A DNA stretch of 64,000 bases from Desulfosporosinus nitroreducens (GCF_023897015.1 NZ_JAMHFY010000019.1:1-64000); one strand, 5' to 3'. Shown: positions 35,249 through 44,981, numbered from the stretch's first letter. Notes: generated by a model from the sequence alone, not told the origin. Numbers and translations: made by a program.

Positions 35249-35467
35249 TTAATGATAATTTAAATGTAAGATGTCCTCCATAAGATAATCTATTCCTTTG
35301 GCAGGACTAGGGATCTTCACGCCGATAGTTTCCAAGAAGGCCATACCAAAGGCGATTGATAGGAGAATTGAAAATACTGTTAATTCTCGCCAATGTTTTT
35401 TCCTAATCAGACTTGGGACCTCAAAGAGGATGACCCCTACGAAAACACACACTAACAAAAATATCAT
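35249..35467 (-). CDS. Small membrane protein at the end of the germination operon
   Basis: A 72-residue protein with two membrane segments (about 1-18 and 30-47) and a short polar end. GGAAGGA lies ahead of ATG 35467, which is only 5 bases after the stop of the gerAB-type gene, so it is part of that operon. Similar short proteins stand at the same spot in other clostridial germinant-receptor operons, in the manner of a GerD/GerX-like accessory, but the sequence has no motif I can name. Confidence 0.6.
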   Translation of the reverse strand: MIFLLVCVFVGVILFEVPSLIRKKHWRELTVFSILLSIAFGMAFLETIGVKIPSPAKGIDYLMEDILHLNYH

Positions 35468-35472
35468 CTGGA

Positions 35473-36573
35473 TTAGTTCCTTCCGTTTCTTTGGGGTAAT
35501 TTTCGCAGTTTAGCTACAATTAAGGATATCAGAGGAATAACAATATAAATATGCATACTTAAGATTGGAGTGATATACATTGTTGAATAGCTAAATTGCA
35601 TTCTGGAATCATACGATATGAGAGATAAAGATATACCTATGATGCCAATAGGGATAACTACCGGCAGGTATGATCGCATCTTTGTGATTTGAGCTACGCT
35701 CAAAACAGCAGCATAATAAAAAACACTGGTAATAATAAACAGCAAAAGTATTTGGGCCATTGACACTAAAACTTCTAACCGAGAAATAATTTTTCCAATA
35801 TTGATTAAGCTTACTGCTAGTAAAGAAGGGGATGTTACTATTTCACTAAGGGGTCCCAGTGCTGCTATGTTACGTATCGTACCAGTTAACAGTATCAATC
35901 CGCCACTAATAATTCCCAATAGGACGGACCTTTTTGCTTGTTTTGGCTTGTTCATGTAAGGAATCACCATCAAAAAAACTAGTACTTCGCAAACAGAAAT
36001 ATGCATTATTATATTAGTGCTTTGAATAAAATCCTCTAGCGGAATTTCAAAAACGGGTAAGAAATTAGTAAACTCCATGTTTTTTAGCAAAAGTGCAAAC
36101 GTTAAGAGAATAATAATTCCCGGAATAAAGACGAAAATCACACTTATTCTGGCAATAACCTCGATCCCTTTGCGTACCGCCCAGGCGCAGATGAAAGTAA
36201 ACATAGTCATAATTACGATGATCGGAGTTTCAGGCATAATAAACGTCAGCACAAAATCACCGATAAACCAGAGGTATCCGGATAATGAAATTATAAAGAA
36301 ATAGATATATTGCAAGGAAACCAACTTGCCAAAGTAGGGTCCGTAAATAAGATCATTGATTTCAATTATGTTTTTGCCCGGAAATTTGCTTGCAAGTGCA
36401 ATGTAAATCAGTACTATAAATACTCCAATGATAAAGGCTGCTATCAAAGCTAGCCAGGTATCATGTTTGGAAATTGAATAGGCAAAGGATAATGGGAAGA
36501 GTCCTCCCTGTATAAAACAGCTTATCAAAAACATCAATTGGGAACTCGATATTTCTCCTCTTTCAAGTCTCAT
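35473..36573 (-). CDS. Spore germinant receptor permease subunit (GerAB family)
   Basis: A 366-residue protein with about ten membrane segments of the APC-type spore germination permease family, beginning GEISSSQLMFLISCFIQGG. The family forms the B subunit that receives small germinants in the inner spore membrane. It lies between gerAC (9 bases upstream) and the small membrane protein (5 bases downstream). The conserved Pro/Tyr-rich stretch after helix 2 (IIEINDLIYGPYFGKL) is present. Length is normal for the family, with no sign of damage. I would expect forespore expression (SigG), though I see no clear consensus promoter. Confidence 0.88.
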   Translation of the reverse strand: MRLERGEISSSQLMFLISCFIQGGLFPLSFAYSISKHDTWLALIAAFIIGVFIVLIYIALASKFPGKNIIEINDLIYGPYFGKLVSLQYIYFFIISLSGYLWFIGDFVLTFIMPETPIIVIMTMFTFICAWAVRKGIEVIARISVIFVFIPGIIILLTFALLLKNMEFTNFLPVFEIPLEDFIQSTNIIMHISVCEVLVFLMVIPYMNKPKQAKRSVLLGIISGGLILLTGTIRNIAALGPLSEIVTSPSLLAVSLINIGKIISRLEVLVSMAQILLLFIITSVFYYAAVLSVAQITKMRSYLPVVIPIGIIGISLSLISYDSRMQFSYSTMYITPILSMHIYIVIPLISLIVAKLRKLPQRNGRN

Positions 36574-36582
36574 CTGAAATTA

Positions 36583-37776
36583 TTACTCCTTTTCTGGTGG
36601 TGCGGCAGGTGGTCCTAAGTTACCGGATCTGCGTAATTTAGCCTTAACAAGAATCTCTACTTCAAGATCGGGGAAAATTTTATCCCAGTCGTCTTTCATC
36701 TCCTCCCACTCCTTGGGGTGTTTTTTATGTATAACCTCTCCAAAACCGAAGACATCTGCATTAAGCTTTTTGGCCTTGCTTAGAGCAGATTCTATTTCAT
36801 CTTTTATAGCCTCATTTTTTTTCTCTTCTAACGCTGCAACCGCGTCAGGGGATACTAAACTTGCTGTACAGGATTGATCGCCAATATTCCCCTCTTCTTT
36901 GACATCGATTTTTATGTAGGGCTTATTATTTATTATTTCTGAGGTAATTTTACTTTTGGCATTAATGATTTCTAAACTAACTGTACCTTCTTGGTCTGGA
37001 CATTCAATATCAATAATGCCACTCTTTACTTCATTAATGACCCATAATAGGCCTCGAGTTTCCTCTTTGTTCATTTGACCAATTAATTTATCGCGTTTAA
37101 AAACTGCTGTGCCGGAAACTTCCAATTCCTTATTATCAGCTTTTCCTTTAATACTAATGATTGGAGCAATCGGTGCAGTTGTCGGACTCATTATGCGAGT
37201 AACAAACTGATTTAGCCGAATAACAATTGTCTGTGAGTTTGCAGCTTGTGAATCCATTAAATCTGAAACACCGACCGAGGGAATTTTTTCTAGGTGTGAT
37301 TTTACACTTAAGATATCACTTGACTTATCTTCCGCGACCAACATTAATACCTCTAAACGGGTTTCCTGGTCTCTAAGAAGGAAATCAAGGTATTCTTGAA
37401 TTCCCTGTTTGGCAAGAGATTGACCAAAGATAATGATTTGATTATGTGGAAAATACAATTTGCGGCTTGTTCTATGCGTAAAGCCTCTAATTGTTGAAAA
37501 CATGCTCTCCCCTGAGTTCTTGACATTCCAATAAGCACCGCCACCACTGCTGCTGCTTCCGGCGCCACCTTCCTCAGGAGTACTCGATTTGAGCTCAGAC
37601 GTTTTTATTATTTGCGTTGTAATTTCTAATTTATCAGTACCCTCGGCTTTGTCTATGCCTACGCCCATGACAATTCCTAAGGCAGGCAACTCACGACGAT
37701 TCCAACAACCTGTTGTGCCTAGAGTGAGAATTATAATTATTAGCGGTGTGACGATAATCTTGATAAGCCCTTTCAT
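36583..37776 (-). CDS. Spore germinant receptor lipoprotein (GerAC family)
   Basis: A 397-residue Ger(x)C-type lipoprotein. The signal peptide ends in the lipobox LGTTGCW with the lipid-bearing Cys at residue 24. The family opening follows: CWNRRELPALGIVMGVGIDK. Further on, SVRGF-like text is seen as STIRGFTHRTSRKLYFPHNQIIIFG. The C-terminal domain contains KAKKLNADVFGFGEVIHKKHPKEW, a well-kept family signature. A serine/glycine-rich low-complexity insert sits near residue 70. It is placed between gerAA and gerAB and would form the outer subunit of the receptor. Confidence 0.9.
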   Translation of the reverse strand: MKGLIKIIVTPLIIIILTLGTTGCWNRRELPALGIVMGVGIDKAEGTDKLEITTQIIKTSELKSSTPEEGGAGSSSSGGGAYWNVKNSGESMFSTIRGFTHRTSRKLYFPHNQIIIFGQSLAKQGIQEYLDFLLRDQETRLEVLMLVAEDKSSDILSVKSHLEKIPSVGVSDLMDSQAANSQTIVIRLNQFVTRIMSPTTAPIAPIISIKGKADNKELEVSGTAVFKRDKLIGQMNKEETRGLLWVINEVKSGIIDIECPDQEGTVSLEIINAKSKITSEIINNKPYIKIDVKEEGNIGDQSCTASLVSPDAVAALEEKKNEAIKDEIESALSKAKKLNADVFGFGEVIHKKHPKEWEEMKDDWDKIFPDLEVEILVKAKLRRSGNLGPPAAPPEKE

Positions 37777-37798
37777 AATTAACCTCTATCTAAAAGAA

Positions 37799-39427
37799 TT
37801 ATTTTGACTGAGTATCTTCTTCTAAGGGAGGACTGGGTTTCAAACGGAATTCCTGACGTTTAGGATCATGCCAACCGATCGTTCTAGGACGGGCTATCAT
37901 TGCCCATAGTGGTGCTCTTATAAAGGAATCTTTTAAATCACTCACACTAAGGGGAGCGAGAGGGGACAAATAAGGAGTACCAAAGGATCTTAAGGAAGTT
38001 AAATGAATTAAGAGTCCAATAAAACCGATCATAATTCCGAAGCCTCCTGAAAAACCAGCTAAGATAACAAAGAGTATTCGCAGTATTCCTCCAGAGTCCG
38101 TTTGGGCTGGAACCACAAAACTTGCTACGGCAGTCAAGGCAACCACGATTACCATAGGTGCTCCAATTAGTCCTGCGGTCACAGCGGATTGTCCAATAAC
38201 CAAAGCCCCCACAATGCTAACTGCTTGGCCAACAGGCCTTGGTAATCTTACACCAGCCTCTCTTAATATCTCAAAAACAACTCCCATACCCATGGCTTCT
38301 ACCAATGCTGGGAAAGGTACTCCCTCCTGCGCTGCCGCCATACTAAACAACAGTGGGGTAGGAATCAATTCCTGATGAAAAGTTGTTAAGGCTACATAAG
38401 TTGCAGGGGCAAAGATACTAATTGCGTAAGCTAAATATCTAATCATTCGTATAAAGCTTACAAAATATGGTCTGGAATAATAATCTTCAGAGCACTGAAA
38501 GCTTTCAATCAGAAGCATTGGAACAGTGAGGACAAATGGAGTGCCATCTATTAGAATGGCTACACGTCCCTCCAGGATTTTGGCAGCTGCTGAATCGGGT
38601 TTTTCTGTATTTGCCACGGTAGAAAATATGGAAAAAGGGGCATCTTCAACAAATTGTTCTATGTAACCGGACTCCAAAATTGAGTCGGTTTTAATATCAT
38701 TTAACCTTCGTTTAATTTCCTCAATGAGCAAAGGATTAGCGAGGCCTTTTATATAGGCAATACTAACACTTGTTTTAGTACGCTGACCGATTTTCATGGA
38801 TTCTATTGTTAAATCCGAATTCTTTATTTTACGCCTTAATAAGGTAGTATTTGTCAGTAAGCTTTCTATAAAGCCTTCGCGCGGTCCCCGGACAACAGAT
38901 TCGGTTTTAGGTTCATCGACACTACGGGACTTCCAGTCCGCGGTCATGATCATTAAAGCCTCATGACAATTATTGACCAACAGAATAGTCGAACCTGACA
39001 GACAGCTATCGAGTATTTCATCGATATTAACAGATTTATTGACTTCTCCCACCGAAAGCATGGTTGTTCTAATCATCTCGACATCGTCAAGTTTTGGTGC
39101 TGAATTAATTGAAAGACGTGATTCAAACATTAAAGGCTTTAGGATACTCTCATTAATAATCGTCGGATCTGTCATTCCACTTAGATATATTAAGGCAGCA
39201 TTGACTTGCCGCTGCCTGTCAAAAGTGAATTCTCGTATTACAACATCATAATTGTTTCCTATAACGCCTTTGATAAGGTCCAGGTTTGTTTTAAGGCTTT
39301 GAGAAAGGTTAGTTAGGGTATTTGGGCCATCTTGTGAAGGTTCTTGTTTATTACGTTCAAGGGCGTTTTGGCACAGTAACTTTAAAAATTTTGATTTTTT
39401 AATTAGATAACGAAGCACTACCCCCAT
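37799..39427 (-). CDS. Spore germinant receptor A subunit (GerAA/SpoVAF family)
   Basis: A 542-residue protein. The N-terminal cytosolic part (about 1-300) includes VIREFTFDRQRQVNAALIYLSGMTDP and the strongly conserved GYIEQFVEDAPFSIFSTVANTEKPD. Residues about 330-500 hold the membrane segments with GVRLPRPVGQAVSIVGALVIGQSAV. It is complete and of normal length. It is the first gene of the operon gerAA-gerAC-gerAB-small protein. The receptor it helps form starts germination of the dormant spore when its ligand binds, showing that the organism forms endospores. Confidence 0.92.
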   Translation of the reverse strand: MGVVLRYLIKKSKFLKLLCQNALERNKQEPSQDGPNTLTNLSQSLKTNLDLIKGVIGNNYDVVIREFTFDRQRQVNAALIYLSGMTDPTIINESILKPLMFESRLSINSAPKLDDVEMIRTTMLSVGEVNKSVNIDEILDSCLSGSTILLVNNCHEALMIMTADWKSRSVDEPKTESVVRGPREGFIESLLTNTTLLRRKIKNSDLTIESMKIGQRTKTSVSIAYIKGLANPLLIEEIKRRLNDIKTDSILESGYIEQFVEDAPFSIFSTVANTEKPDSAAAKILEGRVAILIDGTPFVLTVPMLLIESFQCSEDYYSRPYFVSFIRMIRYLAYAISIFAPATYVALTTFHQELIPTPLLFSMAAAQEGVPFPALVEAMGMGVVFEILREAGVRLPRPVGQAVSIVGALVIGQSAVTAGLIGAPMVIVVALTAVASFVVPAQTDSGGILRILFVILAGFSGGFGIMIGFIGLLIHLTSLRSFGTPYLSPLAPLSVSDLKDSFIRAPLWAMIARPRTIGWHDPKRQEFRLKPSPPLEEDTQSK

Positions 39428-40077
39428 CCCTTTCCTATAGTCTTCTTATTAATATCACCAATGTAGGCTGAAGTTATTTACTGTTTAACGAAGAAGGATA
39501 ATTGCTTAAAAAATAATAAAGAAAAGCACATGGAAAAATTGACATGGCTTAACCGTATTAGAAAAGAAAAGAAAAGAAAAGAAAAGAAAAGAAAGGGAAG
39601 GGAAGGGTAAATTTCAAACAGTTCTTATTTATTATAATATTTAGAAAATTTAAAGGATTTAGAATTGATGCGTCGAATATCTTTCAGATAGTTGCCGCCT
39701 TATCTTTTTTACTTAAGTATTGTCTAAGAGAGAATGCCACAGATGATAATGCATGTATACTGCCAGAAATAGACCCTTTTTTCACACGCGAATTTCAAAG
39801 AGTTGATTTAAGCAAATCTCCATTGATTCCCTAGCAGTCATGAATGCATTACGAAAATTTTAGGAAAGGATGGTGAAGTCAATTAAGTAGCAAATAGCCT
39901 GCTATGAATTGTAAAAATACTAAGATTTTTTAGTTAGAATCGCAGCTGTTGAATTTGTGGGTTGCCAAGAGTGTTTAAGAGGTTTGCCTGAAAGGTATCC
40001 AGATATCACAACGGAGTCAAGAATGCCCTGGATAACTTGATTCTAATACTTAAAAAGTATTAAGGGGTTGGTTTAAT
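39428..40077. other. Long divergent intergenic region, no gene
   Basis: This 650-base region separates gerAA (leftward) from buk (rightward). It contains the pentanucleotide repeat at 39561-39607. No coding frame is convincing. The buk promoter must lie in its right part; no unambiguous SigA boxes are seen. A ribosome binding site AAGGGGTTGG stands before 40078. Confidence 0.5.
39561..39607 (+). repeat. Tandem GAAAA repeat, purine-only tract
   Basis: Six perfect GAAAA units are followed by variants GAAAG, GGAAG, GGAAG and GG. Every base in the 47-base tract is a purine on this strand. Such tracts change length by slippage. Confidence 0.9.
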
Positions 40078-41151
40078 ATGAAACAATATAAAATACTGAC
40101 TATCAATTTCGGATCGACCTCAAGTAAACTGGCCTATTATGTCAACGAAGAATGTAAATTGAAAACATCGTTGGACCATTCGGTACAAGAACTGTCGGTG
40201 TTTGGTGATGTATTGGAGCAAGATGGTTACCGCCGCGCTGCAATTGAAAGATTTCTTAAGGACAACGGTCTTAATTTTAATGAGCTCGATGTAGTTGCTG
40301 CACGTGGCGGGCACACCAAGCCTCTAGAAGGCGGAGTATATAAAATCGACGAAAACATGTTGGAACAACAGGCCTCAGGTTTGTATGGGAGACATGCTTG
40401 CGATGTTGGCAGCAAAATTGCTTACAAGATGGCGGAAGGAACTAATGTTCTTCCAGTGGTAGTTGATCCGCCTGTAACGGATGAATTTATTGAAGAAGCC
40501 CGTTTATCCGGACATCCGGAGCTACCGCGTGAGAGTCGGTTTCATGCCTTGAACCACCGGGCGACAGGCAAGCGTTTTGCCCATGATACTGGCAAAAAAT
40601 ATGAGGATTTGAATCTTATTGTTGCTCATATGGGCGGTGGCATTACAGTTGCAGCACATCGCAAGGGTAAAATGATTGATGCCACAAATGGCATTGATGG
40701 TGATGGTCCATTTTCTACTAACCGGACAGGGGGGCTACCAGTAGGCTCTTTGGTCAATTTGTGTTTTTCGGGACGATACAGCCATAAAGAAATTAAAAAA
40801 ATGCTCAATGGAGAAGGTGGTTTAACCGCTTACCTTAAGGAGAATGATGTGTGGACGGTTGAAGAGAAAGCGGCCGAAGACAGTTATTTCGCGTTGTGTT
40901 TAGAAGGAATGATCTATCAGACCTGCAAGGAAATTGCGGCCATGGGGGCTGTACTGGAAGGTAATGTCGATGCCGTTATTATTACGGGGGGGATTGCCAA
41001 TTCGAAAAAAATTACCGCAAGGATGAAAGAGAGAATTGGGTTTGTTGCACCAGTTATCTTTTACCCTGGTGAGAATGAAATGGATGCCTTAGCTCTTGGG
41101 GCACTGGAAGTTCTTAAAGGTAATGAGCCCCTTAAAACTGTATCAGTATAG
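40078..41151 (+). CDS. buk: Butyrate kinase
   Basis: A 357-residue acetate/butyrate kinase of the ASKHA fold. Signature 1 is TINFGSTSSKLAY; further marks are DVVAARGGHTKPL, NLIVAHMGGGITVAAH and AVIITGGIANS. The set VAARGG and HMGGGI, and a length near 357, points to butyrate kinase (COG3426) rather than acetate kinase (about 400). It makes ATP and butyrate from butyryl phosphate, or the reverse. It is followed by the phosphate butyryltransferase gene after 11 bases, in the order buk-ptb, the reverse of C. acetobutylicum. Branched-chain acyl phosphates are possible substrates. Confidence 0.93.
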   Translation: MKQYKILTINFGSTSSKLAYYVNEECKLKTSLDHSVQELSVFGDVLEQDGYRRAAIERFLKDNGLNFNELDVVAARGGHTKPLEGGVYKIDENMLEQQASGLYGRHACDVGSKIAYKMAEGTNVLPVVVDPPVTDEFIEEARLSGHPELPRESRFHALNHRATGKRFAHDTGKKYEDLNLIVAHMGGGITVAAHRKGKMIDATNGIDGDGPFSTNRTGGLPVGSLVNLCFSGRYSHKEIKKMLNGEGGLTAYLKENDVWTVEEKAAEDSYFALCLEGMIYQTCKEIAAMGAVLEGNVDAVIITGGIANSKKITARMKERIGFVAPVIFYPGENEMDALALGALEVLKGNEPLKTVSV

Positions 41152-41162
41152 GAGGAGAAAAG

Positions 41163-42086
41163 ATGGGGTTTGCTGATTTTAGTGAGATTTTAACATGGCT
41201 TAAAGCTAACAATATTTCAAAAAAAGCTGCGGTAGCGGCGGCTCATGACTTAGATGCACTGTCCTCTGTTGTTGCTGCCAAGCGTGAAGGGATTCTTGAG
41301 TCCATCCTAGTTGGGGATGGAGAAAAGATACGGAATTTTTTAGCAGAATTGGGGGAAGACGCAACAGCTTGGGAAATCATTGAAGAAAAGGATGATGCCA
41401 AGGCTGCCCAGATAGTCGCTCAACTTGTTGCCGATAAAAAAGCAGATATGCCAATGAAAGGTTTATTGCAGACAGCCACTTTTATGAAGGCTGTTCTTAA
41501 TAAAGATATGGGGATGATTAGTGATAAGGCAATCATTAGTCAATCAACTATCTTCCATTATAAACAAGAAAATCGACTGATGTTGGTCACTGATTGCGCT
41601 ATTAATGTTGCTCCCGATTACAGTATGAAAGTACAGATTGTTCAAAATGCCGTAAAGTTATGCCATCAGTTGGGAATTGAAAAACCAAAAGTTGCAATTG
41701 TGGCGCCGCTTGAACAAGTTAATCCGAATATACAGTCCACTGTTGATGCAGCTATGTTGACAATTGCCAATATGCGCGGGCAGATTAAAGGCTGTTTTGT
41801 GGACGGACCGCTAGGTTTTGACAATGCAGTTTCTCTTGAAGCGGTACAGCATAAAGGGATAAAAAGCGAAGTTGCCGGTCGTGCGGATGTATTAGTTATG
41901 CCCGATTTGGCAGCAGGCAATATATTAGATAAATCATTGAGATACTTTTCTGGATATACGGCAGCGGGGGTAGTGTCTGGCGCCAACGTGCCACTGATAT
42001 TTACATCCAGAACCGATACAGCGGAAAATAAGCTTAATTCTATTGTAGTTTCAGTACTTCAAGCGTTGAAAAAGGATGTTGTATAG
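41163..42086 (+). CDS. ptb: Phosphate butyryltransferase
   Basis: A 307-residue PTA/PTB-type acyltransferase that swaps CoA and phosphate on butyryl groups. It begins with the family segment KKAAVAAAHDLDALSSVVAAKREG and contains DCAINVAPD and the C-terminal GRADVLVMPDLAAGNILDKSLRYFSG, as in phosphotransacetylases, with a length typical of PTB rather than PTA (about 330). AGGAGG stands 9 bases before ATG 41163. With butyrate kinase it forms a two-gene operon for energy gain from butyryl-CoA, or for use of butyrate or branched-chain acids. Confidence 0.92.
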   Translation: MGFADFSEILTWLKANNISKKAAVAAAHDLDALSSVVAAKREGILESILVGDGEKIRNFLAELGEDATAWEIIEEKDDAKAAQIVAQLVADKKADMPMKGLLQTATFMKAVLNKDMGMISDKAIISQSTIFHYKQENRLMLVTDCAINVAPDYSMKVQIVQNAVKLCHQLGIEKPKVAIVAPLEQVNPNIQSTVDAAMLTIANMRGQIKGCFVDGPLGFDNAVSLEAVQHKGIKSEVAGRADVLVMPDLAAGNILDKSLRYFSGYTAAGVVSGANVPLIFTSRTDTAENKLNSIVVSVLQALKKDVV

Positions 42087-42126
42087 GCATTGATTTTGAA
42101 TATATTCCTTTTGATGGAATAACAAG

Positions 42127-42152
42127 GAACACCCACTTAATAGTGGGTGTTC
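42127..42152. terminator. Hairpin after the butyrate operon
   Basis: GAACACCCAC and GTGGGTGTTC are 10-base mirrors around a six-base loop. The T run is missing, but position suggests a terminator. 42153-42394 has no gene; a small AAGCAT/ATGCTT hairpin near 42366-42383 may end the cob operon from the other side. Confidence 0.55.
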
Positions 42153-42394
42153 GAACGTAGATAAAAGTATTTTGCAGCAAACAGAAAAACGGGTATCAAA
42201 TAAATCAGATGAAGGCCACGATGGTTTTGTCTGGGATATGGGCGAATGGTAAAGCGTCAGTAAAGGAGCGCTTGGGAGCACTATCATTTAGATACGTGCC
42301 TTTTTGTGTTAATTATTTGTTTTACCCGTAATGTCCGTTGTAATCTCTTTATTGTAGCGCAGAGAAGCATCCAATAATGCTTTAAGGGTGTTGA

Positions 42395-43141
42395 TTATCT
42401 TAGGAAGGGAAAAGCGGCCAATAAACAGACAACTTCAGAAAGCTCAATTATTGCTCCGTAAAGGTCACCAGTTAATCCCCCTAATAGGGAGGAAATCCTA
42501 GCAGCCCAAAGGGTTACAGCAAGGACACAGACTCCAAAAGCGATAAGGCCGGCAAATGAAGCTAGATAAAAGGAGGCTCCTAGAACTAACCCCCCACTGA
42601 AAAGAAACGGAAGCCAGCGGGTTGTCTCATGAATGCCTTTTCCCAGCCCTTGGGGGCGGGCATAAGGAAACCCGACCATCCCAATCTGAAATACCCAGCG
42701 TGAGAGCATGGGCATAACCAGGAGGATGGGAAACTGAGAGGGTGTCAGACTGGCGAGCAAGGAGAATTTCAGGAGCAGTAAGCCAAAGAGAGCCATACAG
42801 GCGTGAGCCCCAATCCTACTGTCCTTCATGATCTCCAGAATGCGTTCAGGACTTCGGGCGGACAATAAACCATCCATACTATCCATGAACCCATCGAGAT
42901 GGAGCCCTCCTGTAAGCATTAACTCTGCAACCAACAAGAGAGCACCCAGAACCAAGGGGGGGAAGTAAAGAGTTAACCCTTTCGCCAGAAGCCAGAGAAT
43001 GAGTCCTATGACAAGTCCGACCAAGGGATAATAACGATAACTACGTGAAAATTCTTCAGAGGTAATTTCAACTTTAGGTGCAGGCAAAGGGAGTCGAGTC
43101 AAAAAGGTAAGTGCAATTAGAAAGCTACGCAAATTAATCAC
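42395..43141 (-). CDS. cobS: Adenosylcobinamide-GDP ribazoletransferase (cobalamin synthase)
   Basis: A 248-residue integral membrane enzyme that joins adenosylcobinamide-GDP to alpha-ribazole in the last steps of cobalamin assembly. It starts FLIALTFLTRLPLP and has the acidic motif GGLHLDGFMDSMDGLLSARSPERILEIMKDSRIGAHA, the active-site signature of the family, followed by several membrane segments. The ATG overlaps the stop of cobU by 4 bases, so the two are coupled. It is the third gene of cobT-cobU-cobS, under the B12 riboswitch ahead of cobT. Confidence 0.93.
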   Translation of the reverse strand: MINLRSFLIALTFLTRLPLPAPKVEITSEEFSRSYRYYPLVGLVIGLILWLLAKGLTLYFPPLVLGALLLVAELMLTGGLHLDGFMDSMDGLLSARSPERILEIMKDSRIGAHACMALFGLLLLKFSLLASLTPSQFPILLVMPMLSRWVFQIGMVGFPYARPQGLGKGIHETTRWLPFLFSGGLVLGASFYLASFAGLIAFGVCVLAVTLWAARISSLLGGLTGDLYGAIIELSEVVCLLAAFPFLR

Positions 43142-43788
43142 TCCTTGAGCAGGGAAGCAAGCAACTTTTCGCCGGAGTGTTTTATCTCCATGGGGATACC
43201 TGCCACGACTACATATACATCATCAGCGCTTGAAGCTAGAATTTGGTTGCTTCGTCCGGCTAAATCCCGGTAAGCTCGGGCTAAAGGATTTTCAGGAACA
43301 ATTCCTTGGCCGACTTCGTTGGAGACAAAGATGACTTGCGGTTTGATTTCTCGAGCTAGATGGGCAACGTTCTTCACCACATCCAAGATCTGAGGTTCAA
43401 GCAAGTTATTGAAGGCATCATGGCCGTTTTCCAGGTCTATCGAGAATTCTTCCCCGCCAGGGCAGGAAGGGGTCGCGGGTTGTGATTGACCTGCCAAGAG
43501 CAGATTAGTAAGCCAAAGGGTGACACAATCAAGGAGAATGACCCCATCTTCATCTTTAAGTTGAAGCAAAGTTTCACGGATATTGATAGGTTCTTCGATT
43601 AGTCGCCAATGGGGTGGACGTTGCAGTTGGTGCTTTTTGACGCGGAGGGCCATTTCTTCGTCCCAAATCTGAGCGGTCGCAATGTAAATGACCGGACGCT
43701 TGGCCTGAGCGGCAAGAAGTTCTGCAAAGGAGCTTTTGCCGCTTCGAGCACCGCCTGTAACTAGTGTAAATTGAGACATAGCATTCAT
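43138..43788 (-). CDS. cobU: Adenosylcobinamide kinase/guanylyltransferase
   Basis: A 216-residue enzyme. The P-loop is VTGGARSGKSSFAE, and the family marks YIATAQIWDEEMALRVKKHQ and VILLDCVTLWLTNLL are seen, with FVSNEVGQGIVPENPLARAYRDLAG near the end; the guanylate-accepting His lies in KKHQ. It phosphorylates adenosylcobinamide and adds GMP. ATG 43788 or 43779 may be the start; GGGAG lies only 3 bases before the first, so the second cannot be excluded. It lies about 70 bases after cobT and is coupled to cobS. Confidence 0.93.
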   Translation of the reverse strand: MNAMSQFTLVTGGARSGKSSFAELLAAQAKRPVIYIATAQIWDEEMALRVKKHQLQRPPHWRLIEEPINIRETLLQLKDEDGVILLDCVTLWLTNLLLAGQSQPATPSCPGGEEFSIDLENGHDAFNNLLEPQILDVVKNVAHLAREIKPQVIFVSNEVGQGIVPENPLARAYRDLAGRSNQILASSADDVYVVVAGIPMEIKHSGEKLLASLLKE

Positions 43789-43860
43789 CGACTCCCATGT
43801 TTTTGTGATTAAGACAAGAATAAGACATGAATAAGGCTTGTATTCCTGTATTCCATTGAT

Positions 43861-44940
43861 TTAGATTGATTTTTCACTGACTCCGGCATCAGCGAAGGTG
43901 GCCATTTCCTCAAGAATATGAAGAGCGGCTTCAACTAAGTAAAAGGTTAAGGCAGCACCTGTTCCTTCTCCCAGTCTCATATTTAAGTTAAGTACAGGAT
44001 CCAGACCCAGGCCTGCTAAAGCATTGCGATGGCCTATTTCGACGGAGCCATGAGAGGGAATCATATAGGCAACGCTTTTGGGGGCAAGTTTGGCCGCAAT
44101 AAGTGCGCCGGCAGTCGAGATAAACCCGTCTACTACTATCGGAACATTGCTGGCAGCAGCTTGAAGGATTGAACCAGCAATCGCTGCGATTTCCAAGCCC
44201 CCTACTTTGGCTAGTACATCGAGGGCGTTTGTTGTGTCCGGCTGATTGACCTCAATAGCTTTTTCAATAGCTCGGCGTTTTCGGATGACTCCTGCGTCAT
44301 CAATTCCGGTTCCACGTCCAACTACCTCTTCAATGGAGGAATTTGTGAAGAGGGCGACGATGGCTGAACTGGGGGTGGTATTACCAATTCCCAGCTCACC
44401 TGTGGCAAAGAGGTTATATCCTTCACGTATCTTTTCCTCGGCGACTTTGGCTCCAACGAGAAGAGCCTGGAGAGCTTCATGTCGGGACATTGCCGGACCT
44501 TTAGACATGTTCTGAGTTCCGTTGGCGACTCGCTGATGAATAATGTTTCCATCTATGGGGAAGGCAATACCGACATCCGTTAAAAAAACCTCTGCATTCG
44601 CTTGGCGAGAAAGGACATTGATAGCGGCGCCGCCATTCATAATATTGTAGGCCATTTGAGGAGTTACTTCCTGCGGAAAGGCACTTACCCCTTCTTCGAC
44701 AACGCCATGATCTCCTGCCATTAGGAGGACGGCTTTCTTCTGAATTTTAGGGTTGGAGGTTCGTTGGATGCCGCCAAGCTGTTTGGCTAAATGTTCTAAT
44801 TGGCCTAGGCTTCCCTGAGGCTTTGTAAGTGAATCTAAGCGCACTTGAATTTGGGCCATAGCTTCTTCGTCGAGATCTAAGATGTTTGCAGTAAGTTCTT
44901 CTAATCGAGCATAGAGTTGATCTTCCGTAAAGTTTTTCAT
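43861..44940 (-). CDS. cobT: Nicotinate-nucleotide--dimethylbenzimidazole phosphoribosyltransferase
   Basis: A 359-residue enzyme that makes alpha-ribazole phosphate, the lower-ligand precursor of cobalamin. Family marks: LDSLTKPQGSLGQLE, LLMAGDHGVVEEGVSAFP, ATGELGIGNTTPSSA, and MRLGEGTGAAL with the catalytic Glu near the end. The start at 44940 is set by AGAGGAGG just upstream on this strand. Longer open reading upstream covers the terminator and riboswitch and is not coding. It heads the operon cobT-cobU-cobS. This is a salvage and assembly set; corrin-ring genes are not in the window. Confidence 0.95.
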   Translation of the reverse strand: MKNFTEDQLYARLEELTANILDLDEEAMAQIQVRLDSLTKPQGSLGQLEHLAKQLGGIQRTSNPKIQKKAVLLMAGDHGVVEEGVSAFPQEVTPQMAYNIMNGGAAINVLSRQANAEVFLTDVGIAFPIDGNIIHQRVANGTQNMSKGPAMSRHEALQALLVGAKVAEEKIREGYNLFATGELGIGNTTPSSAIVALFTNSSIEEVVGRGTGIDDAGVIRKRRAIEKAIEVNQPDTTNALDVLAKVGGLEIAAIAGSILQAAASNVPIVVDGFISTAGALIAAKLAPKSVAYMIPSHGSVEIGHRNALAGLGLDPVLNLNMRLGEGTGAALTFYLVEAALHILEEMATFADAGVSEKSI

Positions 44941-44981
44941 GTAATTTCCTCCTCTAATAATATCGCATTTTGTAAAATAGG

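Noticed and set aside
39561-39607. CRISPR-like repeats
   Set aside because: The units are contiguous five-base repeats without spacers; no CRISPR array is seen anywhere in the window.
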